Positions 1 through 7,799 of a stretch of DNA of 64,000 bases are shown one piece after another; position 1 is the stretch's first letter; each line of letters opens with the position of its first letter. The DNA is taken from contig JAFUXA010000011.1 in the NCBI GenBank assembly GCA_017470985.1, positions 186,001-250,000 of the forward strand, in the 5' to 3' direction. This DNA is from Lachnospiraceae bacterium. Lineage in GTDB: Bacteria; Bacillota; Clostridia; Lachnospirales; Lachnospiraceae. The position numbers were made by a program, and so were the translations under genes. A model generated the notes under the pieces. The model was not told where the DNA came from and did no database searches. It saw only the letters and a list, made by a program, of their open reading frames with translations.

Positions 1-750
1 CCGGGAACCAAGAACGAGAGTGTACACATTCCTGTTGTTCTCACTGAGAGTGGTCTGAAGGATATGGTATATAACGATTTCTATATTGGAGAAGGTGCTG
101 ATGTAACTATCGTAGCCGGTTGTGGTATCTCGAACTGTGGAGACCAGGACTCACAACATGATGGAATTCATACTTTCCATGTCAGCAAGAATGCCAAGGT
201 GAAGTATGTGGAGAAGCACTACGGCGAGGGAGATGGCAAGGGTTCTAGAATCCTAAATCCTGTAACCAATGTATACCAGGAAGAGGGCAGTTATGTAGAG
301 ATGGAGATGGTTCAGATCAAGGGTGTTGATTCTACTCTCCGTACTAATTATGCAGAGCTGAAAGATGGGGCAACTCTTCTGATTCATGAGGCTTTGATGA
401 CTCATGGTTCACAATCTGCAACATCAGATTACAAGGTTGTGTTAAATGGAGAGGATTCCAGCGCTGATGTGGTATCCCGTTCAGTTGCCAAGGATGATTC
501 TGAGCAGATTTTTGAGGTTTCTATTGAAGGAAATACAGCATGTAATGGTCACGCGGCTTGCGATGCCATTATTATGGGAAATGCTCATGTAGTTGCAATC
601 CCTAAGCTTGATGCCAAGAATGTGGATGCTGCACTTATTCATGAAGCAGCCATTGGAAAGATTGCCGGAGATCAGCTTACTAAGCTTATGACTCTCGGTC
701 TTTCAGAGGAAGAGGCGGAAGAACAGATCGTGGCAGGCTTCTTGAGATAA
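1..750 (+). CDS. SufB/SufD family Fe-S cluster assembly protein, 5' partial
   Basis: The reading frame is open from the first base, so the start lies outside the window; 249 codons plus the stop remain. The visible part is the beta-helix core and the alpha-helical C-terminus of the SufB/SufD family. The segment NTACNGHAACDAIIMG followed by an IHEAAIGKIAGDQL tail matches the end of that family. With SufC (not in the window) these proteins form the scaffold on which Fe-S clusters are built in the cytosol. The length suggests a compact single-gene SufBD of the clostridial or archaeal kind, but the missing N-terminus prevents deciding. A strong terminator follows, so this is the last gene of its transcript. 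Confidence 0.85.
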   Translation, partial: PGTKNESVHIPVVLTESGLKDMVYNDFYIGEGADVTIVAGCGISNCGDQDSQHDGIHTFHVSKNAKVKYVEKHYGEGDGKGSRILNPVTNVYQEEGSYVEMEMVQIKGVDSTLRTNYAELKDGATLLIHEALMTHGSQSATSDYKVVLNGEDSSADVVSRSVAKDDSEQIFEVSIEGNTACNGHAACDAIIMGNAHVVAIPKLDAKNVDAALIHEAAIGKIAGDQLTKLMTLGLSEEEAEEQIVAGFLR

Positions 751-805
751 CCTTATTTGACATAATAACTAGATGAATAGATTTATATTTGTATATACGC
801 GCGAG

Positions 806-845
806 AAAACCCCTTCGGACACAGTTGTCGAAGGGGATTTTTCTT
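806..845 (+). terminator. Rho-independent terminator after the Suf gene
   Basis: Arms CCCCTTCG (810-817) and CGAAGGGG (829-836) form a perfect 8-bp stem, followed by ATTTTTC and preceded by AAAA. Confidence 0.9.
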
Positions 846-997
846 TAAAGGATACTTTAGCGCTCACAAGCTTTAAACCATAAAAGCAAATTTTGCAAAA
901 ATAGTGGAATTTTTCACGCAAGTGTAGTAGAATATAAAAGTTCTGCGCTAAAGAGATAGTGCAAAATATATACGTTTAAGAGTAGGGAGGATTAATA

Positions 998-2413
998 ATG
1001 GATAATAAACGTATGAAGTGGTCAACACTTGCATTTATGGCATTTTCCACTGTATGGGGATTTGGAAATGTCTTAAATGGTTTTATTTATTTCAATGGTA
1101 TTCAGAGTATATTCAGTTGGATTTTGATGTTCGCACTTTACTTTGTACCATATGCGCTTATGGTTGGTGAGCTGGGATCAGCTTTCAAGACATCTGGTGG
1201 TGGAGTTAGTTCTTGGGTACTCAGCACAACAGGACCAAAGGTTGCTTACTATGCTGGATGGACTTATTGGGCATGTCATATTACATATATCGCTTCAAAG
1301 TCATCAGGCGGTATCAAGGCACTTAGCTGGGTTATTTTCAGAAATGGTGAGACTTATGACAGTTTCCCAACAATCGCTGTACAGCTTGTGTCTTTTGCGA
1401 TTTTGTTGGTATTCTGTTTTGTAGCATCTCGTGGACTTAATCCATTGAAGAAGCTTACAACAATTGCAGGAACATCAATGTTTATCATGTCAATTCTGTA
1501 CATCATCATGATGTTTGCAGCACCTGCTATCAATCCGGATGCACATTTTGTATCAATGGAATTTACAAAGGAATCATTGATTCCACAGTTTGATGTGAAA
1601 TACTTCACTTCACTTTCAATCTTGGTATTCGCTGTAGGTGGATGCGAGAAAATCTCTCCTTATGTAAATAAGGTAGAAAACCCAAGCAAGGGATTTCCAA
1701 AGGCAATGATTACACTTGCTATCATGGTTATGGTATGTGCAATCCTTGGTACAATCTCTATGGGTATGATGTTTGATCCAGAAGAAATCAATGCCAACTT
1801 TGATGCATACAATTCAAACGGATCTTACTGGGCGTTCCAGAAGTTAGGTAATTACTATCATATGGGTAACTCTCTTATGATTATCTATGCTTTGTGCAAT
1901 GCTATTGGACAGCTTTCAACACTTGTACTTAGTATTGATGCTCCACTTAGAATGCTTCTTGATAATGAGGATGCTAGAGAATTCATCCCTTCAAAGCTTC
2001 TGAAGAAGAACGATGCTGGCGCTTATGTAAATGGTATCAAGCTTGTAGCAGTATTGTCTGGTGCAATTATCCTTGTTCAGTCATTTGTTCCAGGTGCAGC
2101 AGTTGTATTGAAGCAGCTTACAAAGCTTAATTCAGTATGTATGCCACTTCGTTATTTGTGGGTATTCTTTGCTTATATTATGCTTCGCAAGGCTGGTGAG
2201 AAATTCAATCCAGAGTATAGATTTGTGAAGAATCAGGTAGTAGCTATCTTCTTTGGATGCTGGTGCTTCCTTGTGACAGCAGCAAGTTGTATTCTTGGAA
2301 TGTATGATGCAGATCCATTTACATTTGCATTAAATGTTATTACACCGATTATTCTTACAGCATTAGGAGTTATCTTGCCTGTTATTGCAAAGAAGGAAAA
2401 GAAGAGTAATTAA
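998..2413 (+). CDS. APC-superfamily amino acid permease
   Basis: This is a 471-residue polytopic membrane protein with about 12 hydrophobic segments. The N-terminal VWGFGNVLNGFIYF stretch and the overall layout resemble the APC amino acid transporter family, closest by eye to the YjeM and glutamate/GABA-antiporter branch. It probably moves an amino acid or amine across the cytoplasmic membrane; the substrate cannot be told. AGGGAGG stands 6-7 bases before the ATG. It is a single-gene unit between two terminators. The 250 bases upstream hold the previous terminator and no convincing -35/-10 pair. Confidence 0.85.
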   Translation: MDNKRMKWSTLAFMAFSTVWGFGNVLNGFIYFNGIQSIFSWILMFALYFVPYALMVGELGSAFKTSGGGVSSWVLSTTGPKVAYYAGWTYWACHITYIASKSSGGIKALSWVIFRNGETYDSFPTIAVQLVSFAILLVFCFVASRGLNPLKKLTTIAGTSMFIMSILYIIMMFAAPAINPDAHFVSMEFTKESLIPQFDVKYFTSLSILVFAVGGCEKISPYVNKVENPSKGFPKAMITLAIMVMVCAILGTISMGMMFDPEEINANFDAYNSNGSYWAFQKLGNYYHMGNSLMIIYALCNAIGQLSTLVLSIDAPLRMLLDNEDAREFIPSKLLKKNDAGAYVNGIKLVAVLSGAIILVQSFVPGAAVVLKQLTKLNSVCMPLRYLWVFFAYIMLRKAGEKFNPEYRFVKNQVVAIFFGCWCFLVTAASCILGMYDADPFTFALNVITPIILTALGVILPVIAKKEKKSN

Positions 2414-2430
2414 TTTAATATTGTAAAATT

Positions 2431-2470
2431 TGACCTCCGGGGCTATCTGGCCTTGGAGGTTTTTGCTTTG
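2431..2470 (+). terminator. Rho-independent terminator after the permease
   Basis: ACCTCC (2433-2438) pairs with GGAGGT (2455-2460), with GG/CC pairing inside the loop, and TTTTGCTTT follows. Confidence 0.75.
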
Positions 2471-2491
2471 TAAATTTTTTTGAGGTTCATA

Positions 2492-2519
2492 TAAATATTT
2501 GAGATTTGCCTGACGATAT
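2492..2519 (+). promoter_or_regulatory. Sigma-D (sigma-28) like promoter for the Ca-loop protein
   Basis: TAAA at 2492-2495 is followed after 16 bases by GACGATAT (2512-2519), one mismatch from the Bacillus sigma-D -10 (GCCGATAT). The spacer is one base longer than in the clear flgM promoter at 6820. It would put the gene at 2661 in the motility regulon with a leader of about 135 bases. Confidence 0.45.
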
Positions 2520-2660
2520 ACAAAATGTAGAATTGATATACTTAGAAAAAGCATTTCAGTGATTAATAATTAAATAGTACATAATTAAATAGTATATAGT
2601 TCAATTGTAACTTTGATTTAGGTAAAAGGAATTACCGCGTATTATGGAAAGGAGTCCATT

Positions 2661-3839
2661 ATGAAGATTACAAACTCATCTATAGCTATGGCATCTACTC
2701 ATGACAAGATGTCATATTCTTACAAGGAATCTGCAACTCTGCAGAGACGAGCATCAGAGGATTTACCGGGAGCGATATTAGAAATATCAGCCAAAAATGA
2801 AGAAAAGACCTATGTGGAAAGCATGAAGGATTTCCAGTATCAGGAGAAGCGTCAGCGAGATAAACAGCAGGCGCAGAATATGCTTGAAGGAATGAAAAGG
2901 GCCCAGGAAGAGCAGAAGGCCCATGAGGCAGAAAATGAAAATATCTGGGACTATGCCGAGGAAGATACGGGAGAGATTTGGATGCTGAAGCGCATTTTGG
3001 CGATTTTGCGCGGGGAGGATATCCCCTTAGAAGACAGACGACATGTGGGCAAAGCACTGGATCTTAGGTCCAGAAGTTTCAAATCCAGTGAGTGTGAAGC
3101 AACAGAAGAATTAAATCTGAAATTACAAGCAGGCCGCGAGGTTCTTGCGGGAACTACAAGAGGCGGTACACTATTCCAGAAAGTTACTGTGGAGAGTGGC
3201 TTTAAAACAGAGTATGAGGATACTACTTTTGCCTCAGTTGGACAGGTGAAAACTGCCGATGGCAGAAGCATTAATTTCAATATAGAATTCTCTATGTCGA
3301 GGGCTTTCACAGAGAAGTTTAATTCCCTGGCAGTTGAGGAGATGATTGTATGCGATCCACTGATTATCAACTTAAATGATAATAATGTGACTGTGACAGA
3401 TCAGAAATACAGATTTGATCTGGATGCAGATGGCAGGGAGGAAGAGATATCATTTGCCGGAAAGGGAAGTGGTTTTCTGGCGCTTGACAAGAATAATGAT
3501 GGCAGGATAAATGATGGAACAGAACTCTTTGGAACTAAAAGTGGAGATGGTTTTGGAGATTTGTCAGATTATGATGAGGACGGCAATGGTTGGATTGATG
3601 AAAACGATAGTGTATTCAATGATTTGAAAGTCTGGATGAAGGATGACGAGGGAAATGATAGATTAATCAGTATCAAAAAGGCTGATGTGGGTGCTATCTA
3701 TCTGGGTAGTGCTGAGACTCAATTTGACTTAACAAATGAAGATAATAAGACCAATGGAGTGCTGAGAAAGACCGGTGTCTTCCTCCATGAAAGTGATGGT
3801 AGGGTAGGAACAGTAAGCCATGTAGATCTAGCATTGTGA
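2661..3839 (+). CDS. Uncharacterised protein with Asp-rich calcium-loop repeats
   Basis: This 392-residue protein has no signal peptide or membrane segment. Residues about 55-105 are Gln/Glu/Lys-rich and probably coiled coil. The C-terminal third holds three Asp-rich loops: DLDADG near 253, DKNNDGRIND near 276 and DEDGNGWIDEND near 305. This block occurs in many bacterial EF-hand, dockerin or VCBS-like proteins and is expected to bind Ca2+. AAAGGAG precedes the ATG. I do not recognise a function. The sigma-D-like promoter upstream and the nearby flagellar genes suggest a motility link, possibly an exported or cell-surface accessory protein, but that is inference. Confidence 0.7.
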   Translation: MKITNSSIAMASTHDKMSYSYKESATLQRRASEDLPGAILEISAKNEEKTYVESMKDFQYQEKRQRDKQQAQNMLEGMKRAQEEQKAHEAENENIWDYAEEDTGEIWMLKRILAILRGEDIPLEDRRHVGKALDLRSRSFKSSECEATEELNLKLQAGREVLAGTTRGGTLFQKVTVESGFKTEYEDTTFASVGQVKTADGRSINFNIEFSMSRAFTEKFNSLAVEEMIVCDPLIINLNDNNVTVTDQKYRFDLDADGREEEISFAGKGSGFLALDKNNDGRINDGTELFGTKSGDGFGDLSDYDEDGNGWIDENDSVFNDLKVWMKDDEGNDRLISIKKADVGAIYLGSAETQFDLTNEDNKTNGVLRKTGVFLHESDGRVGTVSHVDLAL

Positions 3840-3931
3840 AAAATGATGAAATAGAATTGCCTGGTGTTGAAAATGTGCTATATAAAGAGGAGGTTATGGG
3901 AGATATTTATTGCACATTTGCCCATTGTATC

Positions 3932-3940
3932 TGATATAAT
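3932..3940 (+). promoter_or_regulatory. Extended -10 promoter for the LCP gene
   Basis: TGATATAAT is a perfect extended -10, 28 bases before the ATG. TTGCAC at 3910-3915 could act as a weak -35 (19-bp spacer). Confidence 0.5.
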
Positions 3941-3968
3941 GGAGTAAGCATTTGATGGAGGAATTAAT

Positions 3969-5126
3969 ATGGGCAATTCAAGAAAAGCCACCAGAAAGAT
4001 GGATAAACAAAAGAAAAAGAAGATATATCTCGGCATTTTTATAGCACAGATTCTTGCTGAGATTTTTGCAGTTGTAGAAGTTATTTCTATAAATATGGTT
4101 CCTATGAAATATATAGTTGTAGGAATTTTGATTTTGGTTTTCTATACATTGATTGTAGGATTACTTCTATTTTATAAGAGACTGAAATGGCAGAAGATAG
4201 TTGCTATTGTAATGGCTGTAATTATGATAATTGGCTGCCTGGCAGGTGGAGTATTTATCATAAGAACTATGAAGGCCTTGAATGGTATGGCTGGAAATGG
4301 TGTCAGCAAGGATGTGGATGTTGTTGATGAGCCATTTACTGTATATTTAAGTGGTTCTGACACAAGAAATGATGAGTTGGATGAAGCCAGTCGAAGCGAT
4401 GTTAATATCCTTATGGTAATTAATCCAAAGACCAAGCAGATTCTGCTTCTGAATACACCTAGAGATTATTATGTATATAATCCTGCTAAGCAAATGAATG
4501 ACAAGCTGACTCACTGTGGAAATGATGGAATTGAAAATTCCATGGCAGCATTGAAGGAACTCTATGGAATAGATATAGATTACTACGGACAGATTAATTT
4601 CAGTGGTTTTGAAAAGCTGATTGATGAGTTGGGCGGAATCGATATTGAAATACCTGAATCATTTACATCATGGAATGATGATAGTTATACATTCTCTGCT
4701 GGTATGCAGCATTTAAGCGGTTATGAAGCCCTTCTCTTCGCAAGAGAGAGATATGCTTTCTCAGGAGGAGATAACACTCGTGGCTCTAACCAGATGCAGG
4801 TTATCAAAGCGGTAATTGACAAGGCTACACATGATAGCACTGATGTATTATTCAATTATGGCGGTGTTATGGACAGTCTGGAGGGAATGTTCAAGACCAG
4901 TCTGTTAAATGGTGATATTGCCAAGCTTGTGAAGATGCAGCTGGGTGATATGTCAGAGTGGAATATTCAATCATTTGCAGTAGTAGGAACAGGTGCTTCC
5001 AGATCTACATCAGGTGGCAATGCCTATGTTATGATTCCGGATGATGATTCTGTAAATCAGGCCAAGGCTATGATTGCCACAGTAACTGAAGGCGGTATCT
5101 TAGAAGATACAGAGGCAGCAGAATAG
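3969..5126 (+). CDS. LytR-CpsA-Psr (LCP) family cell-wall glycopolymer ligase
   Basis: This is a 385-residue membrane-anchored LCP protein. Three hydrophobic segments lie in residues about 18-105, then an extracytoplasmic LCP domain (about 120-310). Family marks seen are SGSDTR, the ILLLNTPRDYYV strand with the conserved Arg-Asp, FEKLIDELGGIDIEIP, and LSGYEALLFARERYAF with the conserved Arg residues. LCP enzymes transfer lipid-linked polymers such as teichoic acid or capsule to peptidoglycan on the outer face of the membrane. The three-segment N-terminus is longer than the usual single anchor. No polymer operon is adjacent; the nearest is at 50-57 kb. Confidence 0.9.
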   Translation: MGNSRKATRKMDKQKKKKIYLGIFIAQILAEIFAVVEVISINMVPMKYIVVGILILVFYTLIVGLLLFYKRLKWQKIVAIVMAVIMIIGCLAGGVFIIRTMKALNGMAGNGVSKDVDVVDEPFTVYLSGSDTRNDELDEASRSDVNILMVINPKTKQILLLNTPRDYYVYNPAKQMNDKLTHCGNDGIENSMAALKELYGIDIDYYGQINFSGFEKLIDELGGIDIEIPESFTSWNDDSYTFSAGMQHLSGYEALLFARERYAFSGGDNTRGSNQMQVIKAVIDKATHDSTDVLFNYGGVMDSLEGMFKTSLLNGDIAKLVKMQLGDMSEWNIQSFAVVGTGASRSTSGGNAYVMIPDDDSVNQAKAMIATVTEGGILEDTEAAE

Positions 5127-5174
5127 TTTTACAAAACAAGACATAAATTTAGAAAATATAAGACCTATAAATGA

Positions 5175-5221
5175 CCTTCTCATTTTTATATACTGTTAGA
5201 AAAGATATAAAAATGAGGAGG
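5175..5221 (+). promoter_or_regulatory. Long hairpin sequestering the isomerase ribosome binding site
   Basis: CCTTCTCATTTTTATAT (5175-5191) is the inverse of ATATAAAAATGAGGAGG (5205-5221) with one mismatch, giving a 17-bp stem and a 13-base loop. The 3' arm contains the AGGAGG that serves the ATG at 5229, so the folded RNA hides the ribosome site. It has no T-run after it, so it does not look like a simple terminator. Confidence 0.6.
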
Positions 5222-5228
5222 TATTTTT

Positions 5229-6650
5229 ATGTTAGTAGAAACAAAGGCCAGAGTTGGTGTATTTGCAATAGCTCTTGGAGCATACTTACCACAGTTCCCA
5301 TCTTTGGTACCTGAATTTGAAGGACAGTATGAGGCTTTTAAGAAGACTCTTCCTGATACAGTGGAAATAATAGATGGAGGAATCGTTACAACCAAAGAAC
5401 AGGCTATGGTTGCAGGAGATAAGTTCAGAGCAGCAGATGTAGATCTGGTATTCTTGCAGATGCTTACTTATGCTACTTCTTATAACATGCTTCCAGCAAT
5501 TCGCGATTTGGATGTACCTGTTGTTTTGGTAAATGTACAGAAGCTGAAGGCTCCTGATTATGCCAATACAGATATTCCAAAGTGGTTAGGTGAGCTTTAT
5601 GCATGTGGAGCTGTAGGCGAAGCGGTAGCTGATCTTGAGAGAGCCGGCAAGAGACATGCTGTAATCACAGGTGTTGTAGAAGGCGGCGATCCATATGTGG
5701 CAGCTGAGATTGAGGATTGGTGCAAGGCTGCTCAGGTTCGTAGACGTTTCAGAGATACCAACATCGCACAGATTGGCAGACCTTATCCTGGTATGATGGA
5801 TCTCTATATTGATGAGACTAATCTATATAATAGAATGTTCTTGTATACCAAGCAGTTTGACTGGGAGAAGATGTGGGCTATCGCTGATGATATAACAGAC
5901 GAGGATGCTATCAGAGCCAAGGCTGAGGATATATTGGATACATTTGATATTGAAGGTGGCGCAACAGTTGAGACTGTATGGGATATGGCAAAGTATGTTG
6001 TTGCCTTTGAGCAGTGGGTGAAGGACGAGCAGCTTGGACTTATTGCATCTCACTATGACGGTTTTGCTCAGGGCAAGGCAGGAACTCTTGATTCCATGCT
6101 TATTCCAGCATTTTCTATGCTTATCAAGCAGGGCACAGCCTGCGCTGTAGAAGGCGACATGAAGGTGGCAATGGCAATGTCAATATGCAAGACTATTTCA
6201 GGAACAGGTCAGTTATCTGAGATGTATTCAATTGACTTCAATGAGGATATCTGTATCATCGGTCACTCTGGTTCAGGAGATGCTGATATCTCCAAGACCA
6301 AGAAGCCTACAATGAAGATTGTACCAGTGTTCCATGGCAAGACTGGTGGCGGATATTTGACACAGTTCTATCCACCAACTGGGGATGTAACATATCTTGC
6401 AATTACACAGGACAAGGACGGCAACTTCAAGTTCGTAGTAGCAGAAGGTGTAAATGAGGATGGTCCTATATTTACATTTGGCGATACCAATATGAGAACA
6501 CGTTTCTCTATTGGAGCTAGAGAGTTCTGTAACAGATGGAGTGAGGCTGGTCCTACTCATCATATGGCAGCAGCTGCAGGTAGACATATCGATACTATCT
6601 TAAAGGTTGCCAAGATTTTAAATGTGCCATGTGAGATTGTATGTCACTAA
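5229..6650 (+). CDS. L-arabinose/L-fucose isomerase family protein
   Basis: This 473-residue protein is similar in length and layout to L-arabinose isomerase, which converts an aldose to its ketose using Mn2+. All four metal-ligand positions of the AraA family appear to be present: Glu308 (VEGD), Glu331 (SEMY), His346 (GHSG) and His444/445 (THHM). A Gly-rich stretch GKTGGGYLTQFYPP lies between the last two. No pentose kinase, epimerase or transporter is next to it, so the sugar is not known; annotation as the isomerase family is safer than AraA. It is monocistronic, with the RBS-occluding hairpin upstream and a terminator downstream. Confidence 0.8.
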   Translation: MLVETKARVGVFAIALGAYLPQFPSLVPEFEGQYEAFKKTLPDTVEIIDGGIVTTKEQAMVAGDKFRAADVDLVFLQMLTYATSYNMLPAIRDLDVPVVLVNVQKLKAPDYANTDIPKWLGELYACGAVGEAVADLERAGKRHAVITGVVEGGDPYVAAEIEDWCKAAQVRRRFRDTNIAQIGRPYPGMMDLYIDETNLYNRMFLYTKQFDWEKMWAIADDITDEDAIRAKAEDILDTFDIEGGATVETVWDMAKYVVAFEQWVKDEQLGLIASHYDGFAQGKAGTLDSMLIPAFSMLIKQGTACAVEGDMKVAMAMSICKTISGTGQLSEMYSIDFNEDICIIGHSGSGDADISKTKKPTMKIVPVFHGKTGGGYLTQFYPPTGDVTYLAITQDKDGNFKFVVAEGVNEDGPIFTFGDTNMRTRFSIGAREFCNRWSEAGPTHHMAAAAGRHIDTILKVAKILNVPCEIVCH

Positions 6651-6720
6651 TAGATGTCTATATTATTCCATAGAATAAAACACTTTATTTATAATTTAAA
6701 ACCTTCAGATTTACTGGATT

Positions 6721-6749
6721 ACTCCCTCACTATAGTGGGGGAGTTTTCT
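6721..6749 (+). terminator. Rho-independent terminator after the isomerase
   Basis: ACTCCCTCAC (6721-6730) pairs with GTGGGGGAGT (6735-6744; one T-G wobble) around a TATA loop, followed by TTTCTAT. Confidence 0.85.
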
Positions 6750-6819
6750 ATATAAACAAGCAGATTTTGGTATGGAAAATATTATGATAAAAAATCTTTG
6801 AAAAAATCCTAAAATGCCC

Positions 6820-6846
6820 TAAAGTTATACATGATTTGGTCGATAA
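6820..6846 (+). promoter_or_regulatory. Sigma-D (FliA/SigD) promoter of the flgM operon
   Basis: TAAA (6820-6823), exactly 15 bases, then GTCGATAA (6839-6846). This matches the sigma-28 consensus TAAA-N15-GCCGATAA at all but one position and lies about 55 bases before flgM. Confidence 0.85.
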
Positions 6847-6902
6847 ACATATTGTAGAAAGCAAAAGAGCTTCATTTTCAAGGAAGAAAGGAGAGTGCCA
6901 TT

Positions 6903-7184
6903 ATGCGTATAGAAGCATACACTCAGGTAGCACAACTTTATAAGACTAATAATACTTCCAAGGCTCAGTCTGCAACAAATGTAGCAGCAGCAAGAGACGA
7001 GGTACAATTGTCTTCATTTGGTCGTGATTACCAGATCGCAAAAAAGGCAGTCGCAGAAGCTTCGGATATCAGGGAAGATAAAGTTGCTGAAATGAAATCA
7101 AAACTTGCGTCAGATAACTACCAAGTAGATACCGGAGATTTTGCAAGCAAGCTGCTTGAAAAGTACAACGCAGCAATACTGTAA
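6903..7184 (+). CDS. flgM: Anti-sigma-28 factor FlgM
   Basis: This small 93-residue protein begins with MRIEAYTQVAQLY and carries the DEVQLSSFGRDYQIAKKAV segment followed by a C-terminal helical sigma-binding half ending in ASKLLEKYNAAIL. Those are FlgM family features. FlgM binds and holds sigma-D in the cytosol until the hook-basal body is complete, then is exported. The gene is led by a sigma-D promoter, so it takes part in its own feedback, and it heads the flgN-flgK-flgK-flgL run, as in Bacillus and clostridia. AGAAAGGAG precedes the ATG. Confidence 0.9.
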   Translation: MRIEAYTQVAQLYKTNNTSKAQSATNVAAARDEVQLSSFGRDYQIAKKAVAEASDIREDKVAEMKSKLASDNYQVDTGDFASKLLEKYNAAIL

Positions 7185-7196
7185 GGGAGAGTTAAT

Positions 7197-7709
7197 GTGG
7201 CTAGTTTAGTTGATGAATTATTAGATGATCTGAAAAATGAAAACGCTGAATACGAGAAGTTAATAACTACAGCAGATGAGAAGCGTCAGATGATTATCAA
7301 TGGAGAAACTGAAGAACTAGAGGCAATAACAGCCAAGGAGGAACAGTTGGGTAACAACTTGAAGGCCATGGAGGGCCGGAGAGTACAGATTCTCAAGGAT
7401 ATGGCTGTGGTCATGGGTCATGACGGAGAGCAAGTCACAGTTACTCAAATCATCGAGATGTTGGATAACCAACAGGAAGAACGAGACGCATTAACTACTG
7501 CCCGCGATCAGTTACTTGAAACTGCAACCAAGTTGCAAATTGCAAATCGCCAAAACGAGATACTACTACAACAGGCATTGGAAATGGTAGAATTTGATCT
7601 GACACTGTTTAAGAGTTTACGCCAGGCTCCCCAGACCGCCAATTATGGTCAGGATGCTTATACAACAGGCGACATTCTAGGTGGCAGCAGCTTTGATTCA
7701 TCCCAGTAG
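7197..7709 (+). CDS. flgN: Flagellar export chaperone FlgN
   Basis: The 170-residue, almost entirely helical protein fits FlgN, the cytosolic chaperone that keeps the hook-associated proteins FlgK and FlgL soluble and presents them to the export gate. Its place between flgM and flgK is the standard one. The start is GTG at 7197, set by AGGGAGA at 7184-7190; the ATG at 7195 is out of frame and stops after three codons. The last quarter (QAPQTANYGQDAYTTG onwards) is low in helix and probably flexible. Confidence 0.85.
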   Translation: MASLVDELLDDLKNENAEYEKLITTADEKRQMIINGETEELEAITAKEEQLGNNLKAMEGRRVQILKDMAVVMGHDGEQVTVTQIIEMLDNQQEERDALTTARDQLLETATKLQIANRQNEILLQQALEMVEFDLTLFKSLRQAPQTANYGQDAYTTGDILGGSSFDSSQ

Positions 7710-7749
7710 ACTTACTCCTGCATAGGAGAATCGAGACTGGGATTTTTCA
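7700..7749 (+). terminator. Terminator or attenuator overlapping the flgN stop codon
   Basis: ATCCCAGT (7700-7707) pairs with ACTGGGAT (7736-7743), enclosing a second small stem CTCCTGCATAGGAG, and TTTT follows. The flgN stop codon is in the 5' arm. It separates flgMN from flgK, so it may set the ratio of chaperone to hook-associated protein. Confidence 0.65.
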
Positions 7750-7799
7750 TACTTATCCGAAGACTTCTGGATTAGTTTACAGAAAGGAACACAAGTATT

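Noticed and set aside
901..997. Sigma-A promoter for the APC permease (TAGAAT at 928)
   Set aside because: No acceptable -35 at 16-18 bases; left uncalled.
2951..3370. Minus-strand ORFs of 139 and 120 codons within the Ca-loop protein gene
   Set aside because: No ribosome sites, and the translated sequences look like random reading of the opposite strand.
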